In this document: positions 1 through 9,385 of the stretch, piece by piece
Position numbering within the stretch: the stretch's first letter is position 1
Layout: every line of letters starts with the position of its first letter
Position numbers and translations under genes: made by a program
The notes under the pieces: model-generated
Seen by the model: only the letters and a program-made list of their open reading frames with translations
The model's database searches: none
Told to the model about the DNA's origin: nothing
Origin: Evansella halocellulosilytica
GTDB lineage: Bacteria > Bacillota > Bacilli > Bacillales > Salisediminibacteriaceae
NCBI RefSeq assembly: GCF_002335745.1
Contig: NZ_NIST01000001.1
Coordinates: forward strand, 920,300 to 984,299
Direction: 5' to 3'
DNA: 64,000 bases

Positions 1-2
1 AA

Positions 3-698
3 ATCGAAAACTCATATCGACATTTTCTCGGTATGAATAAATCTATTGAGAGTAAACCAAAAGTTAAACTTTTAAAAGAAGAATTTGAAAACAGGTACCC
101 TAATGTACACATTCAAACAATTGAAAATGAAGTACTAGATACAATTGAAAATGGAGAAATAGAACTAAATGATTTTGATTTGATATTAGTAGCAATTGGC
201 GATCCAAATATAGAAAGAAGACTAAATAAACTTATTTTAAAGTCATCAACTCCTGCAATTTTCACTTGGGTCGAAGCATATGGAATAGGTGGACATGCAC
301 TTGTAGTTAACAACGGAGGAAAAGGCTGTTATGAATGTTTAATAGATACTGAATTAAGGTTGTATTCATCTTTTGCTGGTAAGAGTGATGTACCATTTAT
401 CAAAAATATGAATGGTTGTGCAGGTTCTTTTACACCTTACGGAAGTATTGATTCTATGGAAACAGCATTGCTTGCTTCGAGGTTAGTTTTTAGATTTTTA
501 GAGAATGATATTAAAGGAAATCCTCTTGTTTCATGGAAGGGTTCCTCAAAATTATTTGAAGAGAGTGGTTTTATGACTTCGGAGCGATATAAGCAATCAA
601 GAGATATTTTGAATCAGGATGACTATGAATATATTAATACTAGTTGTAAAGTCTGCTCGAAACTTAAGGATGAGGCTTATAAAGATGATAAGCGCTGA
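3..698 (+). CDS. cap2: CBASS E1-like (ThiF-family) protein, C-terminal part, cut by window edge
   Basis: This is the C-terminal part of an E1/ThiF-fold adenylyltransferase. The frame is open to the window edge and residues before the first internal ATG (position 33) still read like the family (RHFLG then NK), so the gene starts left of the window. Visible: a DFDLILVAIGD strand, a GCAGSFTPYGS loop whose Cys could be the E1 catalytic cysteine, and two C-x2-C pairs (CYEC, CKVC) that would bind the structural zinc. In type II CBASS, Cap2 conjugates the CD-NTase C-terminus to targets to prime second-messenger synthesis. The JAB and SAVED genes that follow support that role over a ThiF/MoeB cofactor enzyme. 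It overlaps the next gene by 14 nt. Confidence 0.8.
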   Translation: MENSYRHFLGMNKSIESKPKVKLLKEEFENRYPNVHIQTIENEVLDTIENGEIELNDFDLILVAIGDPNIERRLNKLILKSSTPAIFTWVEAYGIGGHALVVNNGGKGCYECLIDTELRLYSSFAGKSDVPFIKNMNGCAGSFTPYGSIDSMETALLASRLVFRFLENDIKGNPLVSWKGSSKLFEESGFMTSERYKQSRDILNQDDYEYINTSCKVCSKLKDEAYKDDKR

Positions 699-1182
699 AT
701 ATGAAAATGTTGCAATCGAAATCGAACAACAAGTTATTCAAGTAATTAAAGGAATGCGACAAGAAGGCCCGACTGATAAGGAATCAGGAGGAATGTTAAT
801 AGGTTCGATTTTAACAAACAGTAACGATATTATAATTAAAGACTACACTTTTCCTCAAAAAGGGGACTACCAATCAAGGTATAGGTTTATACGAAGGGAA
901 AAGAGTCATAACGCCTTATTGCAACAGAAGTGGGAGGAAAGCAATAAAACTGTAATGTATATGGGGGAATGGCATACTCATCCTGAAATAGACCCTCACT
1001 ATTCACGTCAGGATCTTAGAAATTGGAAAAAATTATTAAGCAAGTCAAAAACATTTTCTGATTATTTAGTGTTTATTATTGGTGGTATAAACACTTATAA
1101 GGTTTGGGTCGGCAGCCGTGAAAATGGAGACATAGTATTAGTATATAAAGGAGCATATAATGAAAGTAATAAATTCAATTAA
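685..1182 (+). CDS. cap3: CBASS JAB/JAMM-family protease (Cap3-like)
   Basis: A 165-aa Zn-dependent JAB/JAMM isopeptidase. The JAMM signature is complete: Glu33 before GGMLIG, then H97-x-H99-P and S107-x2-D110 in the order of the family. In type II CBASS, Cap3 removes the CD-NTase from its conjugates, opposing Cap2. I chose the ATG at 685 because a GAGG motif sits about 9 nt upstream; an in-frame ATG at 670 and an ATG at 619 also exist but run deeper into the E1 gene. It overlaps both the upstream gene and the downstream SAVED gene (23 nt), as in a tightly coupled operon. The family call is firm; the CBASS role rests on the neighbours. Confidence 0.87.
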   Translation: MISAEYENVAIEIEQQVIQVIKGMRQEGPTDKESGGMLIGSILTNSNDIIIKDYTFPQKGDYQSRYRFIRREKSHNALLQQKWEESNKTVMYMGEWHTHPEIDPHYSRQDLRNWKKLLSKSKTFSDYLVFIIGGINTYKVWVGSRENGDIVLVYKGAYNESNKFN

Positions 1183-2107
1183 AGAGTTATTTACACTTAT
1201 ACAAAATGACCCTATCACTTCGATAATAATGCTACTTATATTAATTTTTTCTAGTATAATCTTGTACAAAAAATGGGGTTGGCTACAAATCGCATATAAC
1301 TGGGTTATTAATCATGTTTTGTGCTTTATGAAAAGGGAATTCATTATGTTGGCTACGTTTACGAAGAAAGAGGCCAACTTTACTAGTGTAAAGAGAGAGT
1401 ATCAAGAACAGGGATGTTTATATATAACACATAACTTTCTAAAAAAGTTTAAAGTAGATGGAAGCATTAATGATGCAGAACTTCAGAAAATACTAAAAGA
1501 GAAAAAATCCAAAATGAAGACAGCAATAAAGCGTAGTAAAAACTCTAACTCACTTATATACCTAGGGTTTCCCCATGTACCACTTGCTTTTTTAGACGGA
1601 TATCACTTTAAGAGCACGGATGACGCAATTCTTTACGAATATCAAGGAGAGGACTTTGAGTGTCTTGGAAAGGGATTTTATGAACTAAAAAGAAAGTATA
1701 ACACTGATATGAAAATAGTTAGTAATTATAATTCACAAATTAAGTATGACAATGAGGTTGCACTAAAAATAGAACAATCATTTTCAATAATAGATGAAGG
1801 TATAAAAAATGTATCTGGTACCTCACAAGTGATATCATTAGGTCTAGAAAATCCTGACCGCTGGAATATTACTAATTATGCTCAAATTGATTTATATCAA
1901 AAAAAGTTTTTAGAATTGCTATCAAAATTAAAAGAGAATGGTGTTAATAAGGTTCATTTATTTGCTACAACACCTGTGTCACTAGGTTTTAGTTTAGGTA
2001 GAATAATAGAGCATTATCACCCTGAAATAATAGTGTATAACTACAATAACAATGCATATGACTGGGCAATTAATTTAAGAACAGAAGAGATTATAACTTT
2101 TGATTAG
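1160..2107 (+). CDS. Membrane-anchored SAVED-domain CBASS effector
   Basis: A 315-aa protein with one clear hydrophobic segment near residues 18-35 (ITSIIMLLILIFSSIILY) and a second, weaker hydrophobic stretch near 40-66, then a soluble SAVED domain. The C-terminal block with HLFATTPVSLGFSLGRIIE followed by an I-V-Y-N-Y strand is the typical SAVED core, which binds cyclic oligonucleotides. The layout fits TM-SAVED or 2TM-SAVED effectors (Cap14 type) that are thought to damage the inner membrane when the CD-NTase signal appears. AAAGGAG lies 7 nt before the ATG. It is the last gene of the operon and is followed by a strong terminator. Whether there are one or two TM helices is uncertain. Confidence 0.78.
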   Translation: MKVINSIKELFTLIQNDPITSIIMLLILIFSSIILYKKWGWLQIAYNWVINHVLCFMKREFIMLATFTKKEANFTSVKREYQEQGCLYITHNFLKKFKVDGSINDAELQKILKEKKSKMKTAIKRSKNSNSLIYLGFPHVPLAFLDGYHFKSTDDAILYEYQGEDFECLGKGFYELKRKYNTDMKIVSNYNSQIKYDNEVALKIEQSFSIIDEGIKNVSGTSQVISLGLENPDRWNITNYAQIDLYQKKFLELLSKLKENGVNKVHLFATTPVSLGFSLGRIIEHYHPEIIVYNYNNNAYDWAINLRTEEIITFD

Positions 2108-2115
2108 AATATATT

Positions 2116-2159
2116 GAAAAAAAGAAGAATAATAGGGATCCTATCATTCTTCTTTTTTT
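2116..2159 (+). terminator. Rho-independent terminator of the CBASS operon
   Basis: A long inverted repeat (AAAAAAGAAGAAT..ATAGG paired with CCTAT..ATTCTTCTTTTTT) around a GATC loop, ending in a T-run, 9 nt after the SAVED stop codon. Confidence 0.85.
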
Positions 2160-2416
2160 ACATTAATATGCATAGCCAATCGGGATTGAGATAGCAGATT
2201 TTAAAATCGAGTATAGTTATTATTACTTTTACCGTAGGGATATCACCTAAAAATCAGGGGTAAACAGCCACTGGAAATCAACATTAGGCATGAAATAGTT
2301 ACCTTAACCATTAAGTTCTATTCTTGAATTTCCGCCCCAAAAAATCAAGGTTTTTACTTCATTATCTTGAAGAGTCGTCATGTATAAATTTTCATAAGAT
2401 AATGGAGGAGATACAC

Positions 2417-2782
2417 TTGCAGCAAACAAATCACTCAAGAAAACTAATGGAGAATGAAATTGTTGAATTCCATCACGAAGATTATCAATTTATTATTACA
2501 CGCTTTAAAAAAATCAACTGGAAGCAGTACAAGGGGATCGCTCAATATCAGTACTTTTTATTTGTGTTCGACAAAAGGCTAGCAAAGGTTAATAAAGAGA
2601 ATTCTTTACCCGAAGTTTTCAATACAGAGATTAGAGACAATGTTTTTGAAACCTTTGAAAATCTTAAGCAAAATATAGATACTATTTTGAGCGAGTATAT
2701 TCTAGTTGATGATGCGATTTTCGAGTGTTTAAAACTGGTTGAAAAATTGAATCCTATTTATTTGGAAAAAGACAAGGAGTGA
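2417..2782 (+). CDS. Small protein of unknown function
   Basis: A 121-aa, charged, probably soluble protein that I do not recognise. The TTG at 2417 is preferred because GGAGGAG lies 6 nt upstream; the same frame is open from 2324 and has an ATG at 2402, but neither has a good ribosome site. The N-terminal third has a FHHEDYQFIITRFKKINWKQYKG block and the C-terminal part is helical and acidic. It stands alone between the CBASS operon and the next small gene, and a terminator hairpin overlaps its last codons. Confidence 0.6.
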   Translation: MQQTNHSRKLMENEIVEFHHEDYQFIITRFKKINWKQYKGIAQYQYFLFVFDKRLAKVNKENSLPEVFNTEIRDNVFETFENLKQNIDTILSEYILVDDAIFECLKLVEKLNPIYLEKDKE

Positions 2783-2797
2783 AATCCTTGTCTTTTT
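2766..2797 (+). terminator. Terminator overlapping the end of the 2417 gene
   Basis: The inverted repeat AAAAAGACAAGGA / TCCTTGTCTTTTT has a 6-nt loop containing the stop codon and ends in five T residues. Confidence 0.85.
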
Positions 2798-2895
2798 AAT
2801 TACTTGAATTTCCAAATATGTCGATAAAATTTTTGTTGAAAATGCAGTAATCATCGCTTCAATAAAGAAGTAAACGGTAAAGGGAGGTGGAAATA

Positions 2896-3261
2896 TTGCT
2901 TAAATTAAGTGTAGAAGAATTAATCGAAATTAATGATTTTTATAATGGTGCAACTAGGGTAACGATAACCTATGCAACAGGCAATACGGTTCTATTAGAA
3001 CTTTATGATGGTCGAGATATAGAAGAATTCATTCTTAGTAAGAGGGATTTGATAATGATCCTTAGAAACTTTTATGTTGAGGATATTTGTGACATTGTTC
3101 ATTCGGGTGTTAACGGGATTATTGATGTTAAAGTGGACAAATCAACCGAACATTACCCAGTGCAGATTTCTGTAGAAGATGGACATAAATATTACTGCAA
3201 TTTGGAAGAACTTAATTATATAAAGGAGATAATTGACTACCAAAAGAGAAAAGAATGTTAA
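2896..3261 (+). CDS. Small protein of unknown function
   Basis: A 121-aa protein starting at TTG 2896, placed by a GGGAGGTGG ribosome site 5-6 nt upstream; the GTG at 2887 lies inside that site and is unlikely to be used. The sequence alternates beta-like strands (VTITYATGNTVLLELYDG, IIDVKVDKSTEHYPVQISVEDG) with short acidic helices. I cannot assign a family. It follows the unknown gene at 2417 but has its own ribosome site and is separated by 113 nt. The 260 nt after it, up to 3521, hold a TTGACA at 3412 but no convincing -10. Confidence 0.6.
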   Translation: MLKLSVEELIEINDFYNGATRVTITYATGNTVLLELYDGRDIEEFILSKRDLIMILRNFYVEDICDIVHSGVNGIIDVKVDKSTEHYPVQISVEDGHKYYCNLEELNYIKEIIDYQKRKEC

Positions 3262-3521
3262 GTAAATAAGAATTTTTTCGTAGATAGGCTGAACGAACAA
3301 ATGACAGAACCAGATTAAGTTTAACAAGCGTATAGTTGTTTAACAGTTAGTAAATAAAAAGGTGAAATCAATAATCCGGTTTTAAATAATTTAGTCATAT
3401 AAGAAAACGTCTTGACAATTGCCATATTATAGTCGTTATTTTATTTAAAACAAGTACATATAATGATTCCCTATGTTAAAATAGGAAAAAAGATGGATTT
3501 TATTTTCGTGGAGGTTTTCTT

Positions 3522-4106
3522 ATGGATATAGTGGCTAATCAGGAGCAATTTTTAGACGATATCACTTTATTTAAACAAGATTTAATTAATATTGTAAAAC
3601 AAACAAATATTGAAAAATATAGAGAAGAATTTAAGGGGCGCTATAGTCAAGAAAGGTTTAAGGAATTTTTTAATGAAAAAGCCGCTTTACATATAGTGTT
3701 TAAGTATTTCTTGATTCGTATGGTCGAAGAATCAATGGGGAGGGTAAAAGAAAAACTTAATAAACAGGGTTTAACGAAGTGGCATGAAATCAGTAAAAAC
3801 TATAGAAAAGATTACGATTTATTATACGAAATTGCTGTGAATGATGTCAAAAGAGAAAAGGATTTGGGAGCGATATTTGAGGAGACAATTTATGATAGGG
3901 AAGTATTTAGTAGTAATGGTAGAAACATACTCACAAAATACATACCAAAATTAGCGAAGTATGATTTTAGTACTTTAGATGAAAGTACAACATTAACAGT
4001 TATTGACAAATTATATAATGTCGATAAAAGAAAAGATTTGAGTGGTTTTTTTCTGCCTTCTCCTATTATTAAATTTTTATTAAGTCAAGTTGGGTTAGAG
4101 GAATAG
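3522..4106 (+). CDS. Methylase-associated helical protein, resembles the N-terminal domain of Eco57I-type methylases
   Basis: A 194-aa helical protein starting at ATG 3522 after GGAGG. Its C-terminal segment (AKYDFSTLDES then VIDKLY, RKDLSGFFLPSPIIKFLL) echoes the motif that precedes the SAM-binding core in class IIG/Eco57I methylases; compare the next gene, where YDFG is followed by [20 protein letters not shown] and IIEYIL. There is no SAM motif I and no NPPY here. It ends 12 nt before the methylase gene and is almost certainly co-transcribed. It may be a partner subunit, or a split, degenerate copy of the helical domain. The family call is my reading of motif similarity, not a search result. 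Confidence 0.55.
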   Translation: MDIVANQEQFLDDITLFKQDLINIVKQTNIEKYREEFKGRYSQERFKEFFNEKAALHIVFKYFLIRMVEESMGRVKEKLNKQGLTKWHEISKNYRKDYDLLYEIAVNDVKREKDLGAIFEETIYDREVFSSNGRNILTKYIPKLAKYDFSTLDESTTLTVIDKLYNVDKRKDLSGFFLPSPIIKFLLSQVGLEE

Positions 4107-4118
4107 AGGTGTTTAGAA

Positions 4119-7100
4119 ATGATAAATAAGGATCAGTTAATCAATGATTTAAAAACTTTACATAACGAAATTGTGTTTATCTATGAAAAAATATTTGAAT
4201 ATAAATACAGTAACGAAAATGAATTTAAAATTATGATAAATGAAGAATATGTCAGTAATAATATATCAAAGGATGGAGATAAAAAGTCGTGGAATAAACA
4301 ATTTTTTCATAGGTCTGCTTATACGTTATTAAATAAGATATTATTTATACGAATTTGCGAAGATAAAGGATTCATGTTAAACGAAGAAGATAAAGTGATG
4401 GGAGAGAAGGTTAACCCAAATATAGGACAAAAATTGTCTATGCTTGGTTTGCAAAAATGGTCAAACCTTGTTTCGAATTATACCTTGTCGGAACTTGTTA
4501 AATTTGCTTTTAAAGATATGAATAGGTCTTATAATAATATTCAGTTATACAAAGAGGATAAGTATGATTGGTTAATTCCAAAAAGTCACGAGTTAGAACA
4601 TTATTTCCTAAACCATAAGAAATATGAAGAATTACCTTATGATCTATTTGAAAAAGTGCTAAAGAAAATTATTGAAACCTTAGATACCTCTAGATACGAT
4701 TTTGGTAAATCATCGGATAATGTTTTAGGTGATGTTTATGAGAAATTTATGGATAGAGAGACTAGGAAAGGTCTTGGTCAATTTTATACGCCTGATTATA
4801 TTATCGAATATATATTGAATAATACGGTGTCTAAGGCAAACGTTTTGGATACCCCTTTCGTAAGCGTTTTAGATCCTTCATGTGGGTCGGGTCACTTTTT
4901 AATAATGGCTTATGATATTCTTCGGAAAAAGTTTGAAGAAAGTTTGGACGATCTACCAGTGAAATATAAGGATATCAAATATTATGTTAAATATGGCGTT
5001 GATACTAAAGTAGTAGTAGGCAAAGATTATTGGACAGAAAAGTACCTTCATTATCATATATTGAAACATTGTATATTTGGTTCAGATATTGACGCCTTTG
5101 CCTTACAATTGACAACTATTAATTTACTTCTTAAAGATTTAGATAACTTTATAACTGATGAACTAAATATTATTGAATGCGATAGTCTTATCATGTGGGA
5201 AGAAGATATTGAATGGCGTACATTAAAAAAGCAAATAGAACAAAGTGGTAGTATTTTAATTGAAAATACTTATACAAATATTAAAGGTGAAAATGTAGAA
5301 GAAGTAATTGGGTGGGAACGAGCAGAGGATTTAATTAAAATTTGTGAGTTCTGGGACAGGGATTACGATTATGTAGTAGGAAACCCACCGTATGGTTCTA
5401 AGATAACAATTGATCAAAAAAAATACTATATGAGGAAATATAATGATGTCCATATGAGAACACCCGATGTGTACAATTATTTTATTTCGAGGGCAACAAA
5501 AAAGAGTGGAAACTTTTTAAGTTTTATCGTCCCTGATTCGCTACTGGCACAGTATGAGTATACAAAATGTAGAACATATCTGTTAGACAATTTTAATTTA
5601 AAAACTGTAGTTTCTTTAGGCGAAAGGGTTTTTGATGATAATTCCTACCCTACGATTATTTTCCATGTGGAAAATTCAAAGGATAGAATAAGTACTCAAA
5701 TGATAGATATTAGCCATTTAGAAGGCAATTCCAATAAAGAAGAGGCACTAAGAAACAAAAATTACAGTCAGTTGAATGTAGAACAAGGAAATTTCAAAAA
5801 AATCGACGGGAATAAACTGTTATTTTTAAATAATGATTTGATTGACTTAATACTGCATGTGAAAAATGGCAAGGAACCCTTGGGTGAAATTGTCGATTAT
5901 TTATCGGTTGGGGTAGCAAGTGGAAACGATAAAGCATTTGTTGTAGATAATCAAGTTATTCAAAAGGAATGTATTGATAAGGAACTAATTAAACCAGTGA
6001 TTGTGGGCGGTAATGTCCAACCATATTACCATACGAATAGCGGAAAATACCTTATTTATATAAATCGGTCAACTGATATGAGCGAGAAAGAAAACACGAT
6101 AAAATATCTTGAAACTTTTAAAGAACAATTAAGTTCAAGAAGAGAAGCAAGAAATAACACAATACGCTGGTTTGAATTGCATTGGCCAAGAACTAAGGAT
6201 CAATTTGAAAGGAAAAAAATTATAATGGAAAAAGTACCGAAAGGAGAAAAATTATATGTTATTTGTGCAAAGGGTAAATCTTCTTTAATGGCTGCAGAGA
6301 AAATCGTTCAAAAAGGATATGATAATATCTATTCGATTGAAGGTGGGATGAGGGCATGGAGTGAACATTTGGAGCCGATTAAAGTTGGAGAATTAAATAA
6401 CGGTGGGGCTCTTTATCAATTTGTACGTATTGGAAAGGGGTGTCTTTCCTATCTTATTATTTCTGATGGAAAAGGTGCATTGGTTGATACTAATCGAATG
6501 ACAGATACTTACGAAGAATTTCTAACGAATCATTCTATAGAACTAACACATGTTTTTGACACCCACCTTCATGCTGATCATATTTCAGGGGGAAGGCAGT
6601 TAGCAAATAAGTTAGGAGCAGCATACTATCTCCCCCCGAAGGATGCAGGGGAAGTAGTGTTTGAATTTAACCCAATCAATGATGGGGATGAAATAACAGT
6701 TGGTAACTCAAAAGTTAAGGCAGTATACTCTCCGGGGCATACAATTGGAAGTACCTCATTTATTATTGATAATGCATATTTATTGACCGGGGACATATTG
6801 TTTGTAGATTCTATTGGGCGTCCAGATTTAGCAGGTAAAGCAGAGGACTGGGTCGGTGACTTAAGAAATACCCTGTATGGTACTTATAAAGAATTAGCAG
6901 ACGATTTAGTTGTTCTTCCTGCACATTATATGGGTATAAATGAAATGAACCAAGATGGAAGTATATCTGAAAGATTAGGTGTGTTATATAAAGAAAACCA
7001 TGGATTAAAAATAACAGACGAAAGTGAGTTTAGGAGAGCAGTTACAGAGAATTTACCTCCACAACCAAACGCGTATGAAGAAATAAGGCAACTTAATATG

Positions 7101-7172
7101 GGGAATTTAAAACGTCAAGAAGAGGAACAGGGTGAAATGGAAATAGGGCCAAATCGCTGCGCAATTCGCTAG
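4119..7172 (+). CDS. Chimeric ORF: N6-adenine methylase (type IIG-like) fused to truncated rhodanese/persulfide dioxygenase
   Basis: A 1017-aa frame joining two unrelated proteins. Residues 1 to about 703 are an Eco57I/type IIG-like adenine methylase: helical N-terminus, GLGQFYTP, motif [10 protein letters not shown] (Asp252), motif IV NPPYG (Asn422), then the start of a target-recognition region ([15 protein letters not shown]). From about residue 705 ([15 protein letters not shown]) the sequence matches the protein at 13102 (from its residue 62 onward): second half of a rhodanese domain with Cys716, then a full metallo-beta-lactamase domain with H816-x-H-x-D-H. The methylase has lost most of its specificity domain and the sulfur protein its first ~61 residues. 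The break lies near 6213-6234. It may be a deletion product, a pseudogene, or an expressed fusion; read-level support is needed. Confidence 0.8.
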   Translation: MINKDQLINDLKTLHNEIVFIYEKIFEYKYSNENEFKIMINEEYVSNNISKDGDKKSWNKQFFHRSAYTLLNKILFIRICEDKGFMLNEEDKVMGEKVNPNIGQKLSMLGLQKWSNLVSNYTLSELVKFAFKDMNRSYNNIQLYKEDKYDWLIPKSHELEHYFLNHKKYEELPYDLFEKVLKKIIETLDTSRYDFGKSSDNVLGDVYEKFMDRETRKGLGQFYTPDYIIEYILNNTVSKANVLDTPFVSVLDPSCGSGHFLIMAYDILRKKFEESLDDLPVKYKDIKYYVKYGVDTKVVVGKDYWTEKYLHYHILKHCIFGSDIDAFALQLTTINLLLKDLDNFITDELNIIECDSLIMWEEDIEWRTLKKQIEQSGSILIENTYTNIKGENVEEVIGWERAEDLIKICEFWDRDYDYVVGNPPYGSKITIDQKKYYMRKYNDVHMRTPDVYNYFISRATKKSGNFLSFIVPDSLLAQYEYTKCRTYLLDNFNLKTVVSLGERVFDDNSYPTIIFHVENSKDRISTQMIDISHLEGNSNKEEALRNKNYSQLNVEQGNFKKIDGNKLLFLNNDLIDLILHVKNGKEPLGEIVDYLSVGVASGNDKAFVVDNQVIQKECIDKELIKPVIVGGNVQPYYHTNSGKYLIYINRSTDMSEKENTIKYLETFKEQLSSRREARNNTIRWFELHWPRTKDQFERKKIIMEKVPKGEKLYVICAKGKSSLMAAEKIVQKGYDNIYSIEGGMRAWSEHLEPIKVGELNNGGALYQFVRIGKGCLSYLIISDGKGALVDTNRMTDTYEEFLTNHSIELTHVFDTHLHADHISGGRQLANKLGAAYYLPPKDAGEVVFEFNPINDGDEITVGNSKVKAVYSPGHTIGSTSFIIDNAYLLTGDILFVDSIGRPDLAGKAEDWVGDLRNTLYGTYKELADDLVVLPAHYMGINEMNQDGSISERLGVLYKENHGLKITDESEFRRAVTENLPPQPNAYEEIRQLNMGNLKRQEEEQGEMEIGPNRCAIR

Positions 7173-7214
7173 AGGGAGTTGATTCTTAAACAAAATAAAT
7201 TGGAGAATAAATCA

Positions 7215-7991
7215 ATGGATGTTCAGTTGATAATTACACTTTTTCTAATCGGGTTTACTGGTTCTTTTATATCTGGGGTGGCTGGTATTGGTGGGTCTAT
7301 AATCAATTACCCAATGTTGTTATATATTCCTCCCTTAGTTGGCGTTGGTATGTTTAGTTCACATGAAGTAACAGGAATAACTGGAGTACAGGTATTGTTC
7401 GCTACCATTGGTGGTATTTTAGCCTATAGAAAAAGTGGGTATTTACATGTGTCACTAATCATTTATATGGGAGTCAGTGTACTAATAGGAAGTTTAATTG
7501 GTGGTTTTGGTTCGAGAATGATGGAAGAGCAAGCAATCAATATCATTTATGGGATTTTAGCACTCAGTGCAGTTGCTTTAATGTTTATTCCCACTAAAGG
7601 TAGAGAGGGAAAGGATGATGAAATTCCAATTAACAAGAGTTTAGCATCCTTATTGGCTTTTATTGTCGGAGTTGGAGCAGGAATAGTTGGGGCTGGTGGA
7701 GCATTTCTTCTTGTTCCAATCATGTTGGTCATTCTAAAAATACCTTCACGTGTAACAATTGCATCTTCATTAGCAATAACTTTTATTTCATCCATTGGGG
7801 CAACTATAGGGAAGGTTGCCACGGGACAGGTCTTATTTTTTCCTGCTTTAATAATGGTAATATCAAGTTTGGTTGCTGCGCCACTTGGTGCACAAGCAGG
7901 GAAAAAAGTAAATACCAAAGTCCTTAGATGGATTTTGGCATTACTAATTGGTGGTACTTCAATTAAAATTTGGACTGACATCCTATTTTAG
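7215..7991 (+). CDS. yrkJ: TauE/SafE-family sulfite/anion exporter, first copy
   Basis: A 258-aa polytopic membrane protein of the TauE/SafE family, with the paired GxGGS and [20 protein letters not shown] motifs of the two repeats. Family members export sulfite or other sulfur anions, which fits the neighbouring persulfide dioxygenase domain. The start at ATG 7215 is chosen by comparison with the second copy at 14548 and by GGAG 9 nt upstream; the frame continues upstream to a TTG at 7179. The two copies are closely similar along their whole length, so this pair (dioxygenase end plus TauE) and the pair at 13.1-15.3 kb look like duplicated sets. It converges with a small minus-strand gene and overlaps it by 4 nt. 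Confidence 0.85.
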   Translation: MDVQLIITLFLIGFTGSFISGVAGIGGSIINYPMLLYIPPLVGVGMFSSHEVTGITGVQVLFATIGGILAYRKSGYLHVSLIIYMGVSVLIGSLIGGFGSRMMEEQAINIIYGILALSAVALMFIPTKGREGKDDEIPINKSLASLLAFIVGVGAGIVGAGGAFLLVPIMLVILKIPSRVTIASSLAITFISSIGATIGKVATGQVLFFPALIMVISSLVAAPLGAQAGKKVNTKVLRWILALLIGGTSIKIWTDILF

Positions 7992-8164
7992 GAAGCGTTA
8001 TTACTTTCAATATATGTCTCCAAAGATGGATGATATTCTTTTTGGTAATGACCTTCCGAGCAGTATTTAATCACAGAAGCACTAAGTATGCTTGATTTTT
8101 TAGTGTTTAACGCCTTTTTGCAATTGGGGCATTTTTCAGTCAGAAAGACTTTTAGGAACTTCAT
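7988..8164 (-). CDS. Small zinc-ribbon-like protein (58 aa)
   Basis: A minus-strand frame of 58 codons beginning ATG at 8164, with GGAG about 10 nt upstream. The product carries CPNC near residues 12-15 and a YCSEGHY block near 35-41, giving three Cys and a His spaced like a zinc ribbon or treble-clef finger; the rest is basic then acidic. No family assigned. It ends 4 nt inside the end of the TauE gene in convergent orientation. It is the only minus-strand gene in the sulfur island. The Cys pattern and the ribosome site are the grounds for treating it as real. Confidence 0.5.
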   Translation of the reverse strand: MKFLKVFLTEKCPNCKKALNTKKSSILSASVIKYCSEGHYQKEYHPSLETYIESNNAS

Positions 8165-8277
8165 TGGTTTATCACTCCATATGTTTAATCTTGTTAATAC
8201 CTATTTGATTACTGTGAGTTATAGCGTAAAAAATTTTATTTTTATGTATAATCCTTTGTAATACTTCTTGGAAAGGT

Positions 8278-8853
8278 ATGATGATATTGGCAGGACATCG
8301 GTTTAAACCTGATAAAGCAGATAAGTTATTAGATCCTAAACGTAGAGAATTGGTTTCACCTGAACAAGTCGTAAAAGAATTAAAGGTTAAAAAGGAAAAT
8401 ATAATTGCTGATTTAGGGGCAGGTAATGGTTTCTTTACCATTCCATTAGCAAAGGCAACTGAACAGGAAGTTTATGCTGTTGATATTGAGGAAAAAATGT
8501 TAAACCTCTTAAGGGAAAATGCTAATTCTGAAAAAATTGGCAATATCCAATGTGTAATTAGTGATCTAGAGGATATACGGTTGAATGACGACCTTGTAAA
8601 TAAGGCCCTTGTCGCCTTCGTAGTACATGAAATTCCTAATTTAAAAAAGGCTCTTGGAGAATTCAAAAGGATACTAAGACCAAACGGAACTCTACTTATT
8701 CTTGAATGGGAAGCCATTGAAATGGAAATGGGACCACCATTACATGAAAGGATCTCCTCAGGTAAAATGAAAGAAATTTTAATTGAAAATGATGTTGAGC
8801 CTTCAATTATTCATTTTAGTGAAGCAGTTTATGGAGCCTTTATCAATGTATAA
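8278..8853 (+). CDS. Class I SAM-dependent methyltransferase
   Basis: A 191-aa Rossmann-fold methyltransferase. Motif I is IIADLGAGNGFFTIPLA, motif II the acidic end of VYAVDIEEKM, and the post-motif region has FVVHEIPNLKKALGEFKRILRPNGTLLILEW, as in UbiE-like small-molecule methylases. The substrate is unknown; position in a reactive-sulfur island suggests a sulfur or metalloid compound, but this is only inference. Starts at 8278, 8281 (both ATG) and 8287 (TTG) are all possible; GGAAAGG at 8270-8276 suits the later ones better. It is followed after 12 nt by the DUF302 gene, so the two form an operon. Confidence 0.8.
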   Translation: MMILAGHRFKPDKADKLLDPKRRELVSPEQVVKELKVKKENIIADLGAGNGFFTIPLAKATEQEVYAVDIEEKMLNLLRENANSEKIGNIQCVISDLEDIRLNDDLVNKALVAFVVHEIPNLKKALGEFKRILRPNGTLLILEWEAIEMEMGPPLHERISSGKMKEILIENDVEPSIIHFSEAVYGAFINV

Positions 8854-8865
8854 GGAGGAAAAGTC

Positions 8866-9255
8866 ATGCAATTTGATTATACTGTTGAAACTAAGAATAA
8901 TATCCAAACAGCCATATCTTCATTGGAGGAAACCTTAAAAGAAGAGAAGTTTGGTGTGCTATGGGAATTTGATATTAAAGGAAAGTTACAAGAAAAGGGA
9001 TTAGAATTTAATCAGGATTATAAAGTCTTAGAAGTATGCAATCCACATGAAGCCCAACGAATACTTAGTGAAAATCAGATGGTTGGGTACTTTCTACCTT
9101 GTAAAATTGTTGTTTATTCTGATCAGGGTAAAACAAAAATTGGTATGCCGAGGCCTACAGCATTAGTGAGTATGGTGAATGACGATAAGATAAAGGAACT
9201 TGCCAAGGATATCGAGCACCGTTTAATTGGGTGCATTGATAAGAGTATCGTATGA
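8866..9255 (+). CDS. DUF302 family protein
   Basis: A 129-aa protein of the DUF302 family, recognised from the order KVLEVCNPHEA, LPCKIVVYSDQGKTKIGMPRPTAL. The two conserved Cys (in VCNPH and LPCK) are present and could bind a metal or sulfur species. DUF302 proteins often sit beside CsoR/CstR-type repressors and sulfur-transfer genes, as here. AAGGAGG lies directly upstream. It is the last gene of a two-gene unit with the methyltransferase and is followed by a terminator. Biochemical role unknown. Confidence 0.8.
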   Translation: MQFDYTVETKNNIQTAISSLEETLKEEKFGVLWEFDIKGKLQEKGLEFNQDYKVLEVCNPHEAQRILSENQMVGYFLPCKIVVYSDQGKTKIGMPRPTALVSMVNDDKIKELAKDIEHRLIGCIDKSIV

Positions 9256-9270
9256 AATAAATAAGAAATG

Positions 9271-9305
9271 AAGGAGATGTAAAACCAGTTTATATCTCCT
9301 TTTTA
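9271..9305 (+). terminator. Terminator after the DUF302 gene
   Basis: AAGGAGAT pairs with ATCTCCTT across a 15-nt loop and a T-run follows. Its 3' end abuts the next promoter. Confidence 0.65.
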
Positions 9306-9306
9306 A

Positions 9307-9335
9307 TTGACAATATACTATAGAGGGTATAAAAT
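9307..9335 (+). promoter_or_regulatory. Promoter with CstR-type operator (site 1)
   Basis: TTGACA at 9307, 17-nt spacer, TAAAAT at 9330. The spacer holds the 16-mer ATACTATAGAGGGTAT at 9315-9330, which matches the other CstR-like sites in ATAC and GGGTAT ends. It drives the rhodanese-like gene at 9386. Confidence 0.65.
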
Positions 9336-9385
9336 ATGACTTGTTAATTGCTCCTTGTCAAATAAGGGAGAGTGTGAGTATCTTG

